NCBI GenBank assembly: GCA_020348925.1
Contig: CP070758.1
Location: 3,822,859-3,886,858 of the forward strand
From: Gemmatimonadota bacterium
GTDB taxonomy: Bacteria; JBHIER01; G020348925
Length of the DNA: 64,000 bases
Direction of reading: 5' to 3'
The translations under genes were made by a program, and so were the position numbers. This document shows, piece by piece, positions 43,440 to 57,001 of the stretch; position 1 is the first letter of the stretch; each line of letters opens with the position of its first letter. The notes beneath the pieces were generated by a model. That model did not search any database, had not been told where the DNA came from, and worked only from the letters and a program-made list of their open reading frames with translations.

Positions 43440-45200
43440 CTACTCAAACAAATCCACAATTTGAAATGTATTCACATCCACCAGCCCTTGATCCGTCACT
43501 TTCAACTCAGGTATGACCGGAAGGGCCAGAAATGAGAGTGTTGTAAAAGGACTGTCCAATCGAACGCCCAAATCCCTTGCAGCCTGATGCACACGATCGA
43601 GCCCCTCGCAGACTGTTTCCAAAGGCTGATCGGACATGAGACCGGCCACAGGCAACGGAAGTGACGCTCCAACGTCTCTGTCCGAGACCACCACAAATCC
43701 ACCACCCATCCTCCCAATCTCTTGGACCGCTCTGACCATATCACCGTCGTCCACACCGACGACAATAACGTTGTGCGCGTCGTGGGCCACCGACGATGCC
43801 AATGCTCCCTTCTTGAGACCGAATCCGTTTACGAGAGCAAGTCCTATATTGCCCGTTCCACTGTGTCGTTCAATAACAGCTACTTTTAAAACATCCTCCT
43901 CCGGATCAGAAACGATTGTTCCAAGTTCCGTTTTGACATCCTGAACAAGATGTCTCGTAACGATCTGATTCTCGATAAGCCCGATTACTCTTGCCTTTGA
44001 CCCATTGGCTTCAATTCTGAAGCTGTCCTCAGAGAGGGGCGGCAGGTGCACGGACTCGAAAACAGTATCGCTGGAATAAAAGGGAATATCACTTTTTATC
44101 AGACCTTCTTGAGCGACTATCTGGCCGGACTTGAGAACAGTCTCAACATGAAATTCCTTCAGGTCGTCAACGACAACAAGATCGGCAATATAACCGGGTG
44201 CCACAGCCCCACGTCTCTTCAAACCGAAATATTCCGCCGGATGTAACGTCACGAGTTGGACCGCCATCACAGGATCAAGTCCTAAAGAGACTGCCTTTTG
44301 TAGAATGTGGTCCATATGGCCTTCGACCCGCAGATCTTCCGGATGCCGGTCATCCGTGACGAATAGACAACGCCTCGAAGTGGATGCATTGATAACCGGG
44401 AGCAGCTCAGCCAGGTTCTTGGCGGCCGATCCCTCTCGAATCATCAGCCGCATCCCCAACCTCAGTTTCGCCTCGGCCTCCTCCCGTGTTGTGCATTCAT
44501 GATCGGATCCAATTCCCGCTGTGACATAGGCATTGAGCTCCGGACCCGCAACCCGGGGGGCATGACCATCGATGACGACCCCTGACTTGGAAGAGATCAC
44601 GAGCTTCCCCAGGACTTCGGGTGTTCCGAAGATGACGCCGGGAAAATTCATCATCTCCCCCAATCCAAGAACCCGATCGTACTTGAGAGCCTGCGCGATC
44701 TCATCCTCCCCCAGGGAAGCGCCGGCCGTCTCCAGGAGTGTGGCCGGAACGCAGGAGGGAACCATGACGAAAACGTCCAAGGGAATTCCCTCGCTGGCCT
44801 TGAGCATATACTCGATTCCGTTTAATCCCAAGACGTTGGCGATCTCATGAGGATCGATGACGACCGCTGTCGTTCCACGAGGAACAACGGCCCGGGCAAA
44901 CTCCGACAGCGTCACGTGAGAACTTTCCACGTGGACGTGCCCGTCTATGAAGCCTGGTAGTAAATACTTCCCCTGGAGATCGAGAACCTGCTTCCCCTCC
45001 GTGTAGGACTCCCCAATGCCGGCTATGAAAGCACCACTGACGACCACATGGGATTCGCGCACTTCACCGCAAAACACATCAACCAGACGAGCGTTCTTCA
45101 ACAGAAGATCGCCGGGCTCATCACCGCGTGCCACGGTGATGCGGCGTTTCAAATCCTCCACAGAAATGTCTGTGCCTGTTCGTTTTCCAGCGGTACTCAT
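43440..45200 (-). CDS. ade: Adenine deaminase
   Basis: 586 residues, the normal length. The amidohydrolase metal site begins at DGHVHVESSHV (about 88-98), with further ligands in the GHAPRV region and in FVTDDRHPEDL; the C-terminal adenine deaminase-specific domain has SSVAHDAHNVIVVG. It deaminates adenine to hypoxanthine, using manganese or iron. Located between rdd and purA in an operon that also encodes hypoxanthine phosphoribosyltransferase, so adenine can be turned to IMP and back to AMP through purA and purB. Confidence 0.95.
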   Translation of the reverse strand: MSTAGKRTGTDISVEDLKRRITVARGDEPGDLLLKNARLVDVFCGEVRESHVVVSGAFIAGIGESYTEGKQVLDLQGKYLLPGFIDGHVHVESSHVTLSEFARAVVPRGTTAVVIDPHEIANVLGLNGIEYMLKASEGIPLDVFVMVPSCVPATLLETAGASLGEDEIAQALKYDRVLGLGEMMNFPGVIFGTPEVLGKLVISSKSGVVIDGHAPRVAGPELNAYVTAGIGSDHECTTREEAEAKLRLGMRLMIREGSAAKNLAELLPVINASTSRRCLFVTDDRHPEDLRVEGHMDHILQKAVSLGLDPVMAVQLVTLHPAEYFGLKRRGAVAPGYIADLVVVDDLKEFHVETVLKSGQIVAQEGLIKSDIPFYSSDTVFESVHLPPLSEDSFRIEANGSKARVIGLIENQIVTRHLVQDVKTELGTIVSDPEEDVLKVAVIERHSGTGNIGLALVNGFGLKKGALASSVAHDAHNVIVVGVDDGDMVRAVQEIGRMGGGFVVVSDRDVGASLPLPVAGLMSDQPLETVCEGLDRVHQAARDLGVRLDSPFTTLSFLALPVIPELKVTDQGLVDVNTFQIVDLFE

Positions 45201-45207
45201 CGCTCCC

Positions 45208-46506
<1,299 letters not shown>

Positions 46507-47043
46507 TCAATCAATATGATTTTTTAATTCTATATACCCAATGTACGGTAAATTCCTAAATTGCTCATCGTAATCCAGGCCATATCCGACGAGAAATCGA
46601 TCCGGGACTGTCATTCCAAGGTAGTCTATGTTGACCTCTGCGGCATGCCGATCGGGTTTGTCCAGAAGGACGCACGTTTTTAAGCTCTGCGGCTTTCGCT
46701 CCCATAACGTCTCCAGAAGAAATTGCAGAGACAAACCCGTGTCAACGATATCCTCGACAAGAAGAACCTCTTTGCCCTCTATCGAGTCTCTCAGATCTGA
46801 GACAAGGGTTATTGTTCCCGAACTCTCCGTCCCGGATCCGTAACTGGCCACGGCGATGAAATCGGTCTTCACCGGAATGGTCAGGCGACGGACAAGGTCG
46901 GCCATAAATATCCAGGCGCCTTTAAGCACGCCGACAACATGGAGAACCTTGCCGTCATACTCTGACGAGATCTGTCGCCCAAGCTCCCTCACCGTGCCGT
47001 GTATCTCGTCCTCAGAGATCAGAGGAATAACGTTACCGTTCAC
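46507..47043 (-). CDS. hpt: Hypoxanthine phosphoribosyltransferase
   Basis: 178 residues from GTG 47043, chosen because GAGG lies seven bases before it and the length then fits the family; an upstream ATG at 47121 would lie inside the tonB-like gene. The PRPP-binding motif is VLLVEDIVDTGLS, with the flexible-loop and purine-binding segments VASYGSGTESSG and VGYGLDYDE. It makes IMP from hypoxanthine. The start overlaps the upstream stop by 11 bp. Confidence 0.93.
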   Translation of the reverse strand: MNGNVIPLISEDEIHGTVRELGRQISSEYDGKVLHVVGVLKGAWIFMADLVRRLTIPVKTDFIAVASYGSGTESSGTITLVSDLRDSIEGKEVLLVEDIVDTGLSLQFLLETLWERKPQSLKTCVLLDKPDRHAAEVNIDYLGMTVPDRFLVGYGLDYDEQFRNLPYIGYIELKNHID

Positions 47044-47476
47044 TGGGATGCCTCTTCTCCACATTATCCGGGTCAAAGACGAAGGGTTTATAAAGTCGCA
47101 TGCGGACCGGCTTTCCATCAAGGATGGCGGGCGTGAATTTCAACTGCCGGGCTGCATTCAAAGCAGCCTGATCAAGACTTGTCACACCGCAGCTGACCGA
47201 CACCTCTGCCTCCTCAACAAGACCCTCCTTGCTCAGAATCATCTTGATATGAACGGTTCCCCCGATTCCCGCATCCAACGCCTCCTTGGGATACTGAACT
47301 TCCAGCGGATTAATCTGCCGCGGCATCTCGTCCACAATATGGTAGAGACTATCGGAATCACCCGCAGGAGGCGTGTGAGACTCCGAAACGTCATCTGTTT
47401 TCGACCGTCTGCCGAAGTACAACCCCGCTGTGGCCAGCACGACCAACGCCAACATGCTCCAAAGAATTCTTTTCAC
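47033..47476 (-). CDS. TonB C-terminal domain protein (energy transducer type)
   Basis: 147 residues from GTG 47476 with GGAG six bases upstream. An N-terminal membrane helix (ILWSMLALVVLATAGLYF) anchors it, followed by a short acidic linker and the TonB C-terminal domain (about 70-145) with YPKEALDAGIGGTV and a LDQAALNAARQLKFTPAILDG stretch. The long proline-rich spacer of true TonB is absent, so it is a short TonB-like protein. No exbB/exbD genes lie nearby. It is the first gene of the purine salvage operon, an unusual pairing. Confidence 0.85.
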   Translation of the reverse strand: MKRILWSMLALVVLATAGLYFGRRSKTDDVSESHTPPAGDSDSLYHIVDEMPRQINPLEVQYPKEALDAGIGGTVHIKMILSKEGLVEEAEVSVSCGVTSLDQAALNAARQLKFTPAILDGKPVRMRLYKPFVFDPDNVEKRHPSER

Positions 47477-47534
47477 GTATCTCTCCCCCCCTATGGACTG
47501 CATTCAGACATAATGGATCCCGACCAAACATTTC

Positions 47535-47563
47535 ATGTTAACATAAAAAATGTGAATTGTCAA
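47535..47563 (-). promoter_or_regulatory. Sigma-70-type promoter of the tonB-hpt-purA-ade-rdd operon
   Basis: Perfect -35 TTGACA (47558-47563) and -10 TAACAT (47535-47540) with a 17-base spacer on the minus strand, giving a ~50-nt leader to the GTG of the tonB-like gene. The -35 lies 7 bp from the palindrome at 47571-47584. Confidence 0.7.
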
Positions 47564-47570
47564 GAAAAAA

Positions 47571-47584
47571 GTGTCGATCGACAC
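47571..47584. promoter_or_regulatory. Perfect 14-bp palindrome between ligA and the purine operon promoter
   Basis: GTGTCGATCGACAC equals its own complement. On the minus strand it is flanked by an A run on one side and a T run on the other, so in RNA it could act as ligA's terminator; as DNA it could be an operator overlapping the operon promoter region. Confidence 0.5.
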
Positions 47585-47665
47585 ATTTTTCCCTTCGAAA
47601 AATTCGCTCATACTTCACATGCTTCCCTGCAACCAATTTGATAGAGGTCGGCTTGCGTTGCTCTC

Positions 47666-50789
<3,124 letters not shown>

Positions 50790-50793
<4 letters not shown>

Positions 50794-51377
50794 TTCGTCT
50801 GCACCTCACGAGAAGTTCTCACAATTCGCATGTAGCCCACAAAGTAATCCAGGCCTGACAGAAGAACAAGGATAACGGCAATATACGTGGCTATGGTAGC
50901 ATGGGGTTGGAGATCAACAACATAGAATAAAATCATGGCAGCCAACGCTGTCACCGTCGTCTTTCCAAGAAAATTGGACGAAGTGATTAAATCGTTCCTT
51001 GTGATCAGACGAAGGGCCAGGAGAAGAATAAGAATATCCCTGCTGAAGATGACGAGTGCGGCCCACAGGGGAAAATCCCTCAGCATCAACAAGAAGAGGA
51101 CACCGCAGCCCACCGAGATTTTGTCGACGAGGGGATCCAATATGCGGCCGACATTGGTAACTTGGTTCCGCTTGTGTGCAATGTATCCATCCAAAGCATC
51201 AAACAGAATCGCCACAAGAATAAGAACAATTGCGACGAGGTTCGAACCCAGTGTCTCCTGCCGGAGACAAAAAAAAATGAACGGCAAAAGAATAAGACGG
51301 CTCAGAGTGACTAAATTTGGGAGGTAGAAAACTTCTTTTATGTTCAGTTTTTGCATGGACGCAATGGGTAGTGACAT
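50790..51377 (-). CDS. pgsA: CDP-alcohol phosphatidyltransferase, probably PgsA
   Basis: 195 residues with about five hydrophobic segments. The signature DxxDGxxARx8GxxxD appears as DALDGYIAHKRNQVTNVGRILDPLVD. This is the CDP-alcohol phosphatidyltransferase active site binding two metals. It most likely makes phosphatidylglycerol phosphate from CDP-diacylglycerol; the exact alcohol is not readable from sequence. Start codon is uncertain between 51377 and 51356. Confidence 0.87.
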
Positions 51378-51395
51378 GGCTCTGGAAATACTTTC

Positions 51396-53105
51396 TTACC
51401 TCCTTCCCGCTCTTGCAACCAACTCTTCGGCATGTTTCCGTACAATCGGAGTGACGTCTTTCCCTCCCAACAATCGAGCGATCTCTCCGACTTTCTCCCT
51501 TTCGCCCAATTGGGAAATGGCACTGACAGTTCTCCCCTTATGCACTCTCTTGGCGACGACATAATGCTCCTCTGAGAGACTGGCAATCTGTGGCAGATGC
51601 GTAATACAAATAATCTGATGGGTTCCGGCCAGCTTTTTCAATTTTTTCCCGACCGCCTCCGCTATCTTTCCCCCGATTCCAATATCGATCTCGTCAAAAA
51701 CCATGGTGGGGACGCCTTCCAGTTTGGCCAGAGTGGATTTTATCGCGAGCATGATTCTGGAAATCTCACCCCCAGAGGCAATTTTTGCCAATGGTTTCAA
51801 CTCTTCCCCGACATTGGGAGCGATGAAAAACTCCACGTGATCCATACCACGATGATCCGCACTGTATCGATCCCTGTCCAGCTCGACAATACCATGCTCG
51901 TCCTCCAGCCATGAAATCCCGATTTCAAACCGTATGGCTCTCATCCCCAGATCTTTTAACTCACTCTCCACCAGTTTTTTCAGTCTTTGCGCAGCCAATT
52001 TTCGCTTCTGGGAAAGAGTGACACATCTCCTCCCCAACTCCTCTTTCTTTCGCGCAAGTTCCGATTCGTGCGCGGCAAGCCGATCACCATATCCATCCAC
52101 CTGAGCCAAACTCTGTTCAAGGAACCGACGGTGCTGGACCACCTGTTCCAGTGATCCACCGTATTTCCGCTTGAGACGGCTGAAGGCGCCCAGTCGATCC
52201 CGGACCTCTTCCAATCGATCAGGATCATATTCGGTTTTTTGCCTATAGGTGAGCAGGAAATCCGACAGCTCCTGTAATTCCTGAAGGGCATCGTCGAAAG
52301 ATTTCATGTGGTCGGTCAGACGCGTATCAATGCGGCTCATGGTTTCGAATGTATTCCGCAGGAGATGTAAACGATCGACAATGGAGTCCTCCGCTTGATG
52401 CAACCGATCGAAAATCTCATCCGCAGAGTGACACAGCTTCTCACTGTTCTCAAGGAGATTTCGTTCGCGCTCCAGGTCCTCCTCTTCCCCCTCCAGGGGA
52501 TTCACTTCTCGTATCTCCTTCAGCTGAAAACGGTAGAGCTCCTCCTGCTGTCTCAATAAAGCCTCTTGTGCCTTAAATTCTTTCACCTGTCGCAATGTGT
52601 CTTGGTATGAATCGTACAACTCCGCGATGTGATTCCGAAGGGAATGCAGGGCACCGAAGGTATCCAGAAAATCGACGTGCGAATCAACATTCAGCAGCGA
52701 TTGATGTTGGTGTTGCCCGTGAAGGTCAACGAGCAGATCGCCCATCTTTTTCAACAGAGACAGTGTGATCGGTCGACCGTTGACAAAAGCTTTGCTTCGG
52801 CCATCCACTCCCATCTCCCGGCGCAACGTAAAACATTCACCGTCCGTTTCGATTCCGGCGGCACGGCACAAGCCTAGCGGTGGAGATTCAGAACCGCAGG
52901 TGAAGATACCCTCAACAATCGTCATGTCGCTCCCCGTCCGGACGGCCTCAATCCTGGCTCGTTCGCCTAAAATCATGCTGAGAGCACCTAGAATGATCGA
53001 CTTCCCCGCCCCCGTCTCCCCGGTGATGACATTGAGACCCCGGCCGAACGTCACCGTCACATCATCGATCAGAGCGAAGTTCTGAACGTGCAGTCTCTGT
53101 ATCAC
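51396..53105 (-). CDS. recN: DNA repair ATPase RecN
   Basis: 569 residues, SMC-like. N-terminal Walker A GETGAGKS in the LHVQNFALIDD half, two coiled-coil arms in the middle (about 170-370, Glu/Arg/Leu rich) and C-terminal ABC signature ASGGEISRIMLAIK with Walker B PTMVFDEIDIGIGG. It acts in recombination repair of double-strand breaks. The GTG start overlaps the nadK stop (GTGA). Confidence 0.96.
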   Translation of the reverse strand: MIQRLHVQNFALIDDVTVTFGRGLNVITGETGAGKSIILGALSMILGERARIEAVRTGSDMTIVEGIFTCGSESPPLGLCRAAGIETDGECFTLRREMGVDGRSKAFVNGRPITLSLLKKMGDLLVDLHGQHQHQSLLNVDSHVDFLDTFGALHSLRNHIAELYDSYQDTLRQVKEFKAQEALLRQQEELYRFQLKEIREVNPLEGEEEDLERERNLLENSEKLCHSADEIFDRLHQAEDSIVDRLHLLRNTFETMSRIDTRLTDHMKSFDDALQELQELSDFLLTYRQKTEYDPDRLEEVRDRLGAFSRLKRKYGGSLEQVVQHRRFLEQSLAQVDGYGDRLAAHESELARKKEELGRRCVTLSQKRKLAAQRLKKLVESELKDLGMRAIRFEIGISWLEDEHGIVELDRDRYSADHRGMDHVEFFIAPNVGEELKPLAKIASGGEISRIMLAIKSTLAKLEGVPTMVFDEIDIGIGGKIAEAVGKKLKKLAGTHQIICITHLPQIASLSEEHYVVAKRVHKGRTVSAISQLGEREKVGEIARLLGGKDVTPIVRKHAEELVARAGRR

Positions 53106-53968
53106 CCCTCACGTACCCCCCATTTTAATTTTGCCCGCAGAACGTCGTAGTAGGTTCGGCTGCTGGCCCTGACAAGCTTTACTGAGCTGCTCCCCTTTCT
53201 GACGATAACGCTATCACCCTGCTGAAGTGCGTAATTGATCTGGCCGTCAACGGTGAGTTTCACATCGCCCCGGGCCGTTTCAATCGTCACCTCAATGGTC
53301 TCATCGCCTGCGACAATCATGGGGCGATTGGCCAGGACGTGGGGACATATGGGACTGAGAATAATAGCCTCCATCCGAGGATGAACAATCGGCCCACCGA
53401 CCGAAAGTGAATAGGCCGTGGACCCCGTGGGAGTTGCAATGATCAAACCATCGGCCGTTGACGTATTCACAAATTTTCCGCCGATGCGGATCGAGAGGTC
53501 GAGAATCCGCGGCGACGCCCCTTTATCGATGACAATATCATTCAAAGCAACGTAAGCCTTTGCATTAAAGATCGTCTCAAGAGTCATCCGTTCGCTTAAA
53601 CCGTATCTGCCCGCTTTCACCTTATCAAGTGTTTGGGGCAGTTCGTCAGGGGTAATGTCCGCCAGAAATCCCAACCCTCCCACCTTGACACCTAAGATAG
53701 GCACATTATCGACACCGATGGCCCGGGCTGCCGCCAATATGGTCCCATCCCCTCCCAGAGCAATCAATGCTTCGATCTTATCATGCAAATCCGGAACGGG
53801 GTAACTCTTCTCTTTGTAACCGACGAGGGGCACAAGTTCTTCCGACAGAGCAAAGGAGAGGTCTCTCTCCTCAATCCACCGAATGAGTTCGGGAACGATC
53901 CTCTTCGTCTCATCCTTGTGAGGGTTGGCCACAATACCAAAGGACGTGATCGGATATCCCTCTTTCAT
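53102..53968 (-). CDS. nadK: NAD kinase
   Basis: 288 residues. The NAD-kinase fold has the GGDGTILAAAR motif (about 75-85), a NNP-type loop in VPILGVKVGGLGFLADI and ATPTGSTAYSLSVGGPIVHP, the typical nucleotide-binding end. It phosphorylates NAD to NADP. The ATG overlaps the dxs stop by ATGA and the stop overlaps recN, so dxs-nadK-recN are coupled. Confidence 0.95.
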   Translation of the reverse strand: MKEGYPITSFGIVANPHKDETKRIVPELIRWIEERDLSFALSEELVPLVGYKEKSYPVPDLHDKIEALIALGGDGTILAAARAIGVDNVPILGVKVGGLGFLADITPDELPQTLDKVKAGRYGLSERMTLETIFNAKAYVALNDIVIDKGASPRILDLSIRIGGKFVNTSTADGLIIATPTGSTAYSLSVGGPIVHPRMEAIILSPICPHVLANRPMIVAGDETIEVTIETARGDVKLTVDGQINYALQQGDSVIVRKGSSSVKLVRASSRTYYDVLRAKLKWGVREG

Positions 53969-55842
53969 CGCTGTAATTCCTGTTTGACGGCCTGCGCAAT
54001 TCCTTCAGGATCCAACTTCAGCATGTGTAAGAGCTCTGACCGACCGCCATGATCGATAAACGCATCGGGTAACCCCAGCCGTTTCAGCGAGACCTTGGAA
54101 TATCCCGCCTCCAGAACGTACTCCAGTACGGCGGTTCCAAATCCACCGGTCAGCACGTTCTCCTCAAGTGTAAAAACTGTGTCCGTCTTCCGGCACACAT
54201 GATCCACACAAGCTCTGTCCAGAGGCTTCACGAAGCGCATATTGACAACACCAACGGAATAGCCCTCCTTCTTGAGTTCCTGAGCTGCCTCAAGGGCAGG
54301 AGCAACCATGGACCCAATGGCTAAAAAAACTGCATCCCGACCCTCTTCGACCACCTCCGACTCTCCAATCGGCAGGGTGCGGAAGGACAAATCCAGGACC
54401 ACACCGACACCACGACCACGGGGATACCGAAGAACAATCGGACCATCCTCATAAGCCAAGGCAGTCTTCATCATGTGTTGGAGTTCGTTCTCATCCTTGG
54501 GGGCCATAATAATGAGATTGGGGACATGGCGTAAGTAACTCAAATCGAAAGTCCCGTGATGGGTCGGTCCGTCCTCACCGACAATTCCTGCCCTGTCGAG
54601 AGCAAACACAACCGGTAATTTCTGTAAGGCCACATCATGCACCACCTGATCGTAGGCGCGCTGTAAAAATGTCGAGTAGATGGCGGTTACGGGGCGATAC
54701 CCACGAGCTGCCAGGCCGGCGGCAAAGGTAACTGCATGTTGTTCGGCAATTCCCACGTCGAAAAAACGTCTCGGAAATCTCTTCGCAAAACGGTTCATTC
54801 CCGTGCCTTCAGACATTGCTGCTGTGATCCCTACAATACGAGGATCCTCCTCACCGAGCCTGACCAAGGTTCGACCAAAAATCTCGGTATACGTCGGAAC
54901 AGTCCCCTTGGTCTGAACAGTTCCAGTCATCCGCTCAAAAGGACTCACGCCATGAAAGCGAGGCGCATCCTCTTCGGCATACTTATACCCCTTCCCCTTT
55001 TTCGTCAGCACGTGAACGAATATGGGACCGGACAGAGTCCGTATCTGCTTGAGCGTTCTGATGAGCTGGGTGAGATTGTGGCCATCGATAGGGCCGAAAT
55101 ACCGAAACCCCAACTCCTCGAAAAGCATACCTGGAACGATGATCCCTTTCAAACCCTCATCAATCCGATGAACAAGTGTCTGGATTCGTTTTCCGACCTT
55201 CGACAATTTTCCCGTCAGCTGCCAAATGTCAGACTTGAGCCGATTATACAGGGGAGCAGAAATGAGATCAGTCATGTATTTCGACAGGGCCCCAACATTT
55301 TTCGAGATGGACATTTCGTTGTCATTGAGAATGACGATGATGTTTTTACCCAGTTCTCCGGCATTGTTCAAGCCTTCAAAGGCCAGTCCGCCACTGAGAG
55401 CACCGTCTCCCACGACGGCAATAACAGAATAGATCTCACCACCGATGTCACGGGCACACACCATGCCTAAGGCGGACGATATAGAGGTGCTGGCATGGCC
55501 TGTGCCATATGGATCGTAGGGGCTTTCATTTTTTTTCGGGAATTTGGCCAATCCCTGATATTGCCCCAGCGTCTCAAACTCCTTCCGCCGCCCGGTGATG
55601 ATTTTATGAGTATACGTCTGATGTCCTACATCCCAGATGATTTTGTCCTGGGGAGCATTAAAGACATAGTGGAGAGCCAGCGTCAGTTCCACGGTGCCCA
55701 AGCTCGGGGCCAAATGACCCCCGTTTTTCGAGACAACCGAGATAATCACATTCCGGATTTCGCCGGCAAGTTTCACCAGTTCTGGTATGCTCAACCTTTT
55801 TATATCTTTTGGGGAATTGACGGTTTTCAGAATATTGCTCAC
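53965..55842 (-). CDS. dxs: 1-deoxy-D-xylulose-5-phosphate synthase
   Basis: 625 residues, GTG start with AGAGG eight bases upstream. The thiamine diphosphate site has GDGALSGGLAFEGLNNAG and the following NDNEMSIS; HHGTFDLSYL and RYPRGRG are the transketolase-like second half. It condenses pyruvate and glyceraldehyde 3-phosphate, the first step of the non-mevalonate isoprenoid route. Followed by nadK and preceded by ispA, which uses its downstream products. Confidence 0.97.
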   Translation of the reverse strand: MSNILKTVNSPKDIKRLSIPELVKLAGEIRNVIISVVSKNGGHLAPSLGTVELTLALHYVFNAPQDKIIWDVGHQTYTHKIITGRRKEFETLGQYQGLAKFPKKNESPYDPYGTGHASTSISSALGMVCARDIGGEIYSVIAVVGDGALSGGLAFEGLNNAGELGKNIIVILNDNEMSISKNVGALSKYMTDLISAPLYNRLKSDIWQLTGKLSKVGKRIQTLVHRIDEGLKGIIVPGMLFEELGFRYFGPIDGHNLTQLIRTLKQIRTLSGPIFVHVLTKKGKGYKYAEEDAPRFHGVSPFERMTGTVQTKGTVPTYTEIFGRTLVRLGEEDPRIVGITAAMSEGTGMNRFAKRFPRRFFDVGIAEQHAVTFAAGLAARGYRPVTAIYSTFLQRAYDQVVHDVALQKLPVVFALDRAGIVGEDGPTHHGTFDLSYLRHVPNLIIMAPKDENELQHMMKTALAYEDGPIVLRYPRGRGVGVVLDLSFRTLPIGESEVVEEGRDAVFLAIGSMVAPALEAAQELKKEGYSVGVVNMRFVKPLDRACVDHVCRKTDTVFTLEENVLTGGFGTAVLEYVLEAGYSKVSLKRLGLPDAFIDHGGRSELLHMLKLDPEGIAQAVKQELQR

Positions 55843-55887
55843 CGAGATTACCTCTCCATTCGATACCTTCTCTATGAGCTCGAGAAT

Positions 55888-56757
55888 CTATCGAGTACGC
55901 TGAATTACAAAATCGGCTAACGCTTTGAGAATATATGCGGATGTACCCAACATATCAAGCTCTTTTTTAGCCTTCTCTATGAACCGTTGTGCTTCGAGCC
56001 TCGAATGTTCGAGGCCAAAAAGAGCCGGATAGGTGGCCTTCTTCTTTTTCTCATCAGTGCCGGTACTTTTACCCAAGGTGTCCGTTTCGCCCTCGAGATT
56101 GAGAATATCGTCGACAATTTGAAAAGCCAATCCCAAATCCTTGCCAAATCGAGTAACCGATGTGAGTTCTTGTATACCGGCCCCGGCGAGGATGGCTCCA
56201 ATACGAGCAGCAACAGTGATGAGTGCTCCCGTCTTTTGGGAATGTATATATTCCACATCTTTGGATGAAAAAGGTTTTCCCTCAGTCTCAATATCGACGA
56301 CCTGACCTCCGACCATGCCCTGCGCACCAATGGCCTTCGCCACTTCGTGAATGATATCCGAACGACCTGTTGACGCCAAAAGTTCAAAAGCGAGGGCGCT
56401 GAGCGCATCCCCGGCCAAAACGGCGATGGATTCATCGAAGGCTTTATGCAGGGTCGGCTTTCCACGCCTCCAGGCATCATCATCCATGCACGGCAAATCG
56501 TCGTGGATGAGGGAATAGGTGTGAATCAGCTCGAGAGCACACGCGGCGCGCAAAATATCCCCATCACCCTCACCGCCCAATAGTTCGAATGTTGCAACGG
56601 TCAGAATTGGGCGAAATCGCTTGCCAGTGCCCATCACACTGTACCTCATCGCCTGGTGGATCGAACAGGGATAGACATCGGGCTGAGGTAAAAAGCAATC
56701 CAGGGCTTCATCAATAACTTTCTTTTTTTTCAACAGATATTGTTTGACATCCATCAT
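55888..56757 (-). CDS. ispA: Polyprenyl (farnesyl/geranyl) diphosphate synthase
   Basis: 289 residues from ATG 56757; the frame stays open 37 codons upstream, across xseB. The first aspartate-rich motif is DDLPCMDDD, the second is FQIVDDILNLEG. Chain-length control residues are those of short-chain synthases (IspA type). It makes farnesyl diphosphate for quinones and lipid carriers. Fits in the dxs neighbourhood. Confidence 0.94.
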   Translation of the reverse strand: MMDVKQYLLKKKKVIDEALDCFLPQPDVYPCSIHQAMRYSVMGTGKRFRPILTVATFELLGGEGDGDILRAACALELIHTYSLIHDDLPCMDDDAWRRGKPTLHKAFDESIAVLAGDALSALAFELLASTGRSDIIHEVAKAIGAQGMVGGQVVDIETEGKPFSSKDVEYIHSQKTGALITVAARIGAILAGAGIQELTSVTRFGKDLGLAFQIVDDILNLEGETDTLGKSTGTDEKKKKATYPALFGLEHSRLEAQRFIEKAKKELDMLGTSAYILKALADFVIQRTR

Positions 56758-56771
56758 CTCTGCTCGACGAA

Positions 56772-56996
56772 TCACGTCTTGTCCAGCGGCTCTGTTTGAA
56801 ACGTTCCATCTTTCCCGCGATGGAACAACTGCAGCTTCTCCTTGGCCGCCGTCAGTTTTTGGGCACACGTTCGGGACATCTCCATCCCCTCTTCAAAGAG
56901 TTTGAGCGAATCCTCCAGGGACAGATCCCCCTTTTCCAACTCTCGAACAATCTCCTCCAATCGTTTCAACGCCATTTCAAATTCGCTTGTCGCCAT
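56772..56996 (-). CDS. xseB: Exodeoxyribonuclease VII small subunit
   Basis: 74 residues from ATG 56996, which has GGAG eight bases upstream, and a GTG three codons earlier overlaps the xseA stop. The sequence has the XseB pattern: FEMALKRLEEIVRELEKGDLSLEDSL, then FEEGMEMSRTC. It joins XseA in a nuclease that degrades single-stranded DNA. Confidence 0.93.
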   Translation of the reverse strand: MATSEFEMALKRLEEIVRELEKGDLSLEDSLKLFEEGMEMSRTCAQKLTAAKEKLQLFHRGKDGTFQTEPLDKT

Positions 56997-57001
56997 GTCG
57001 A

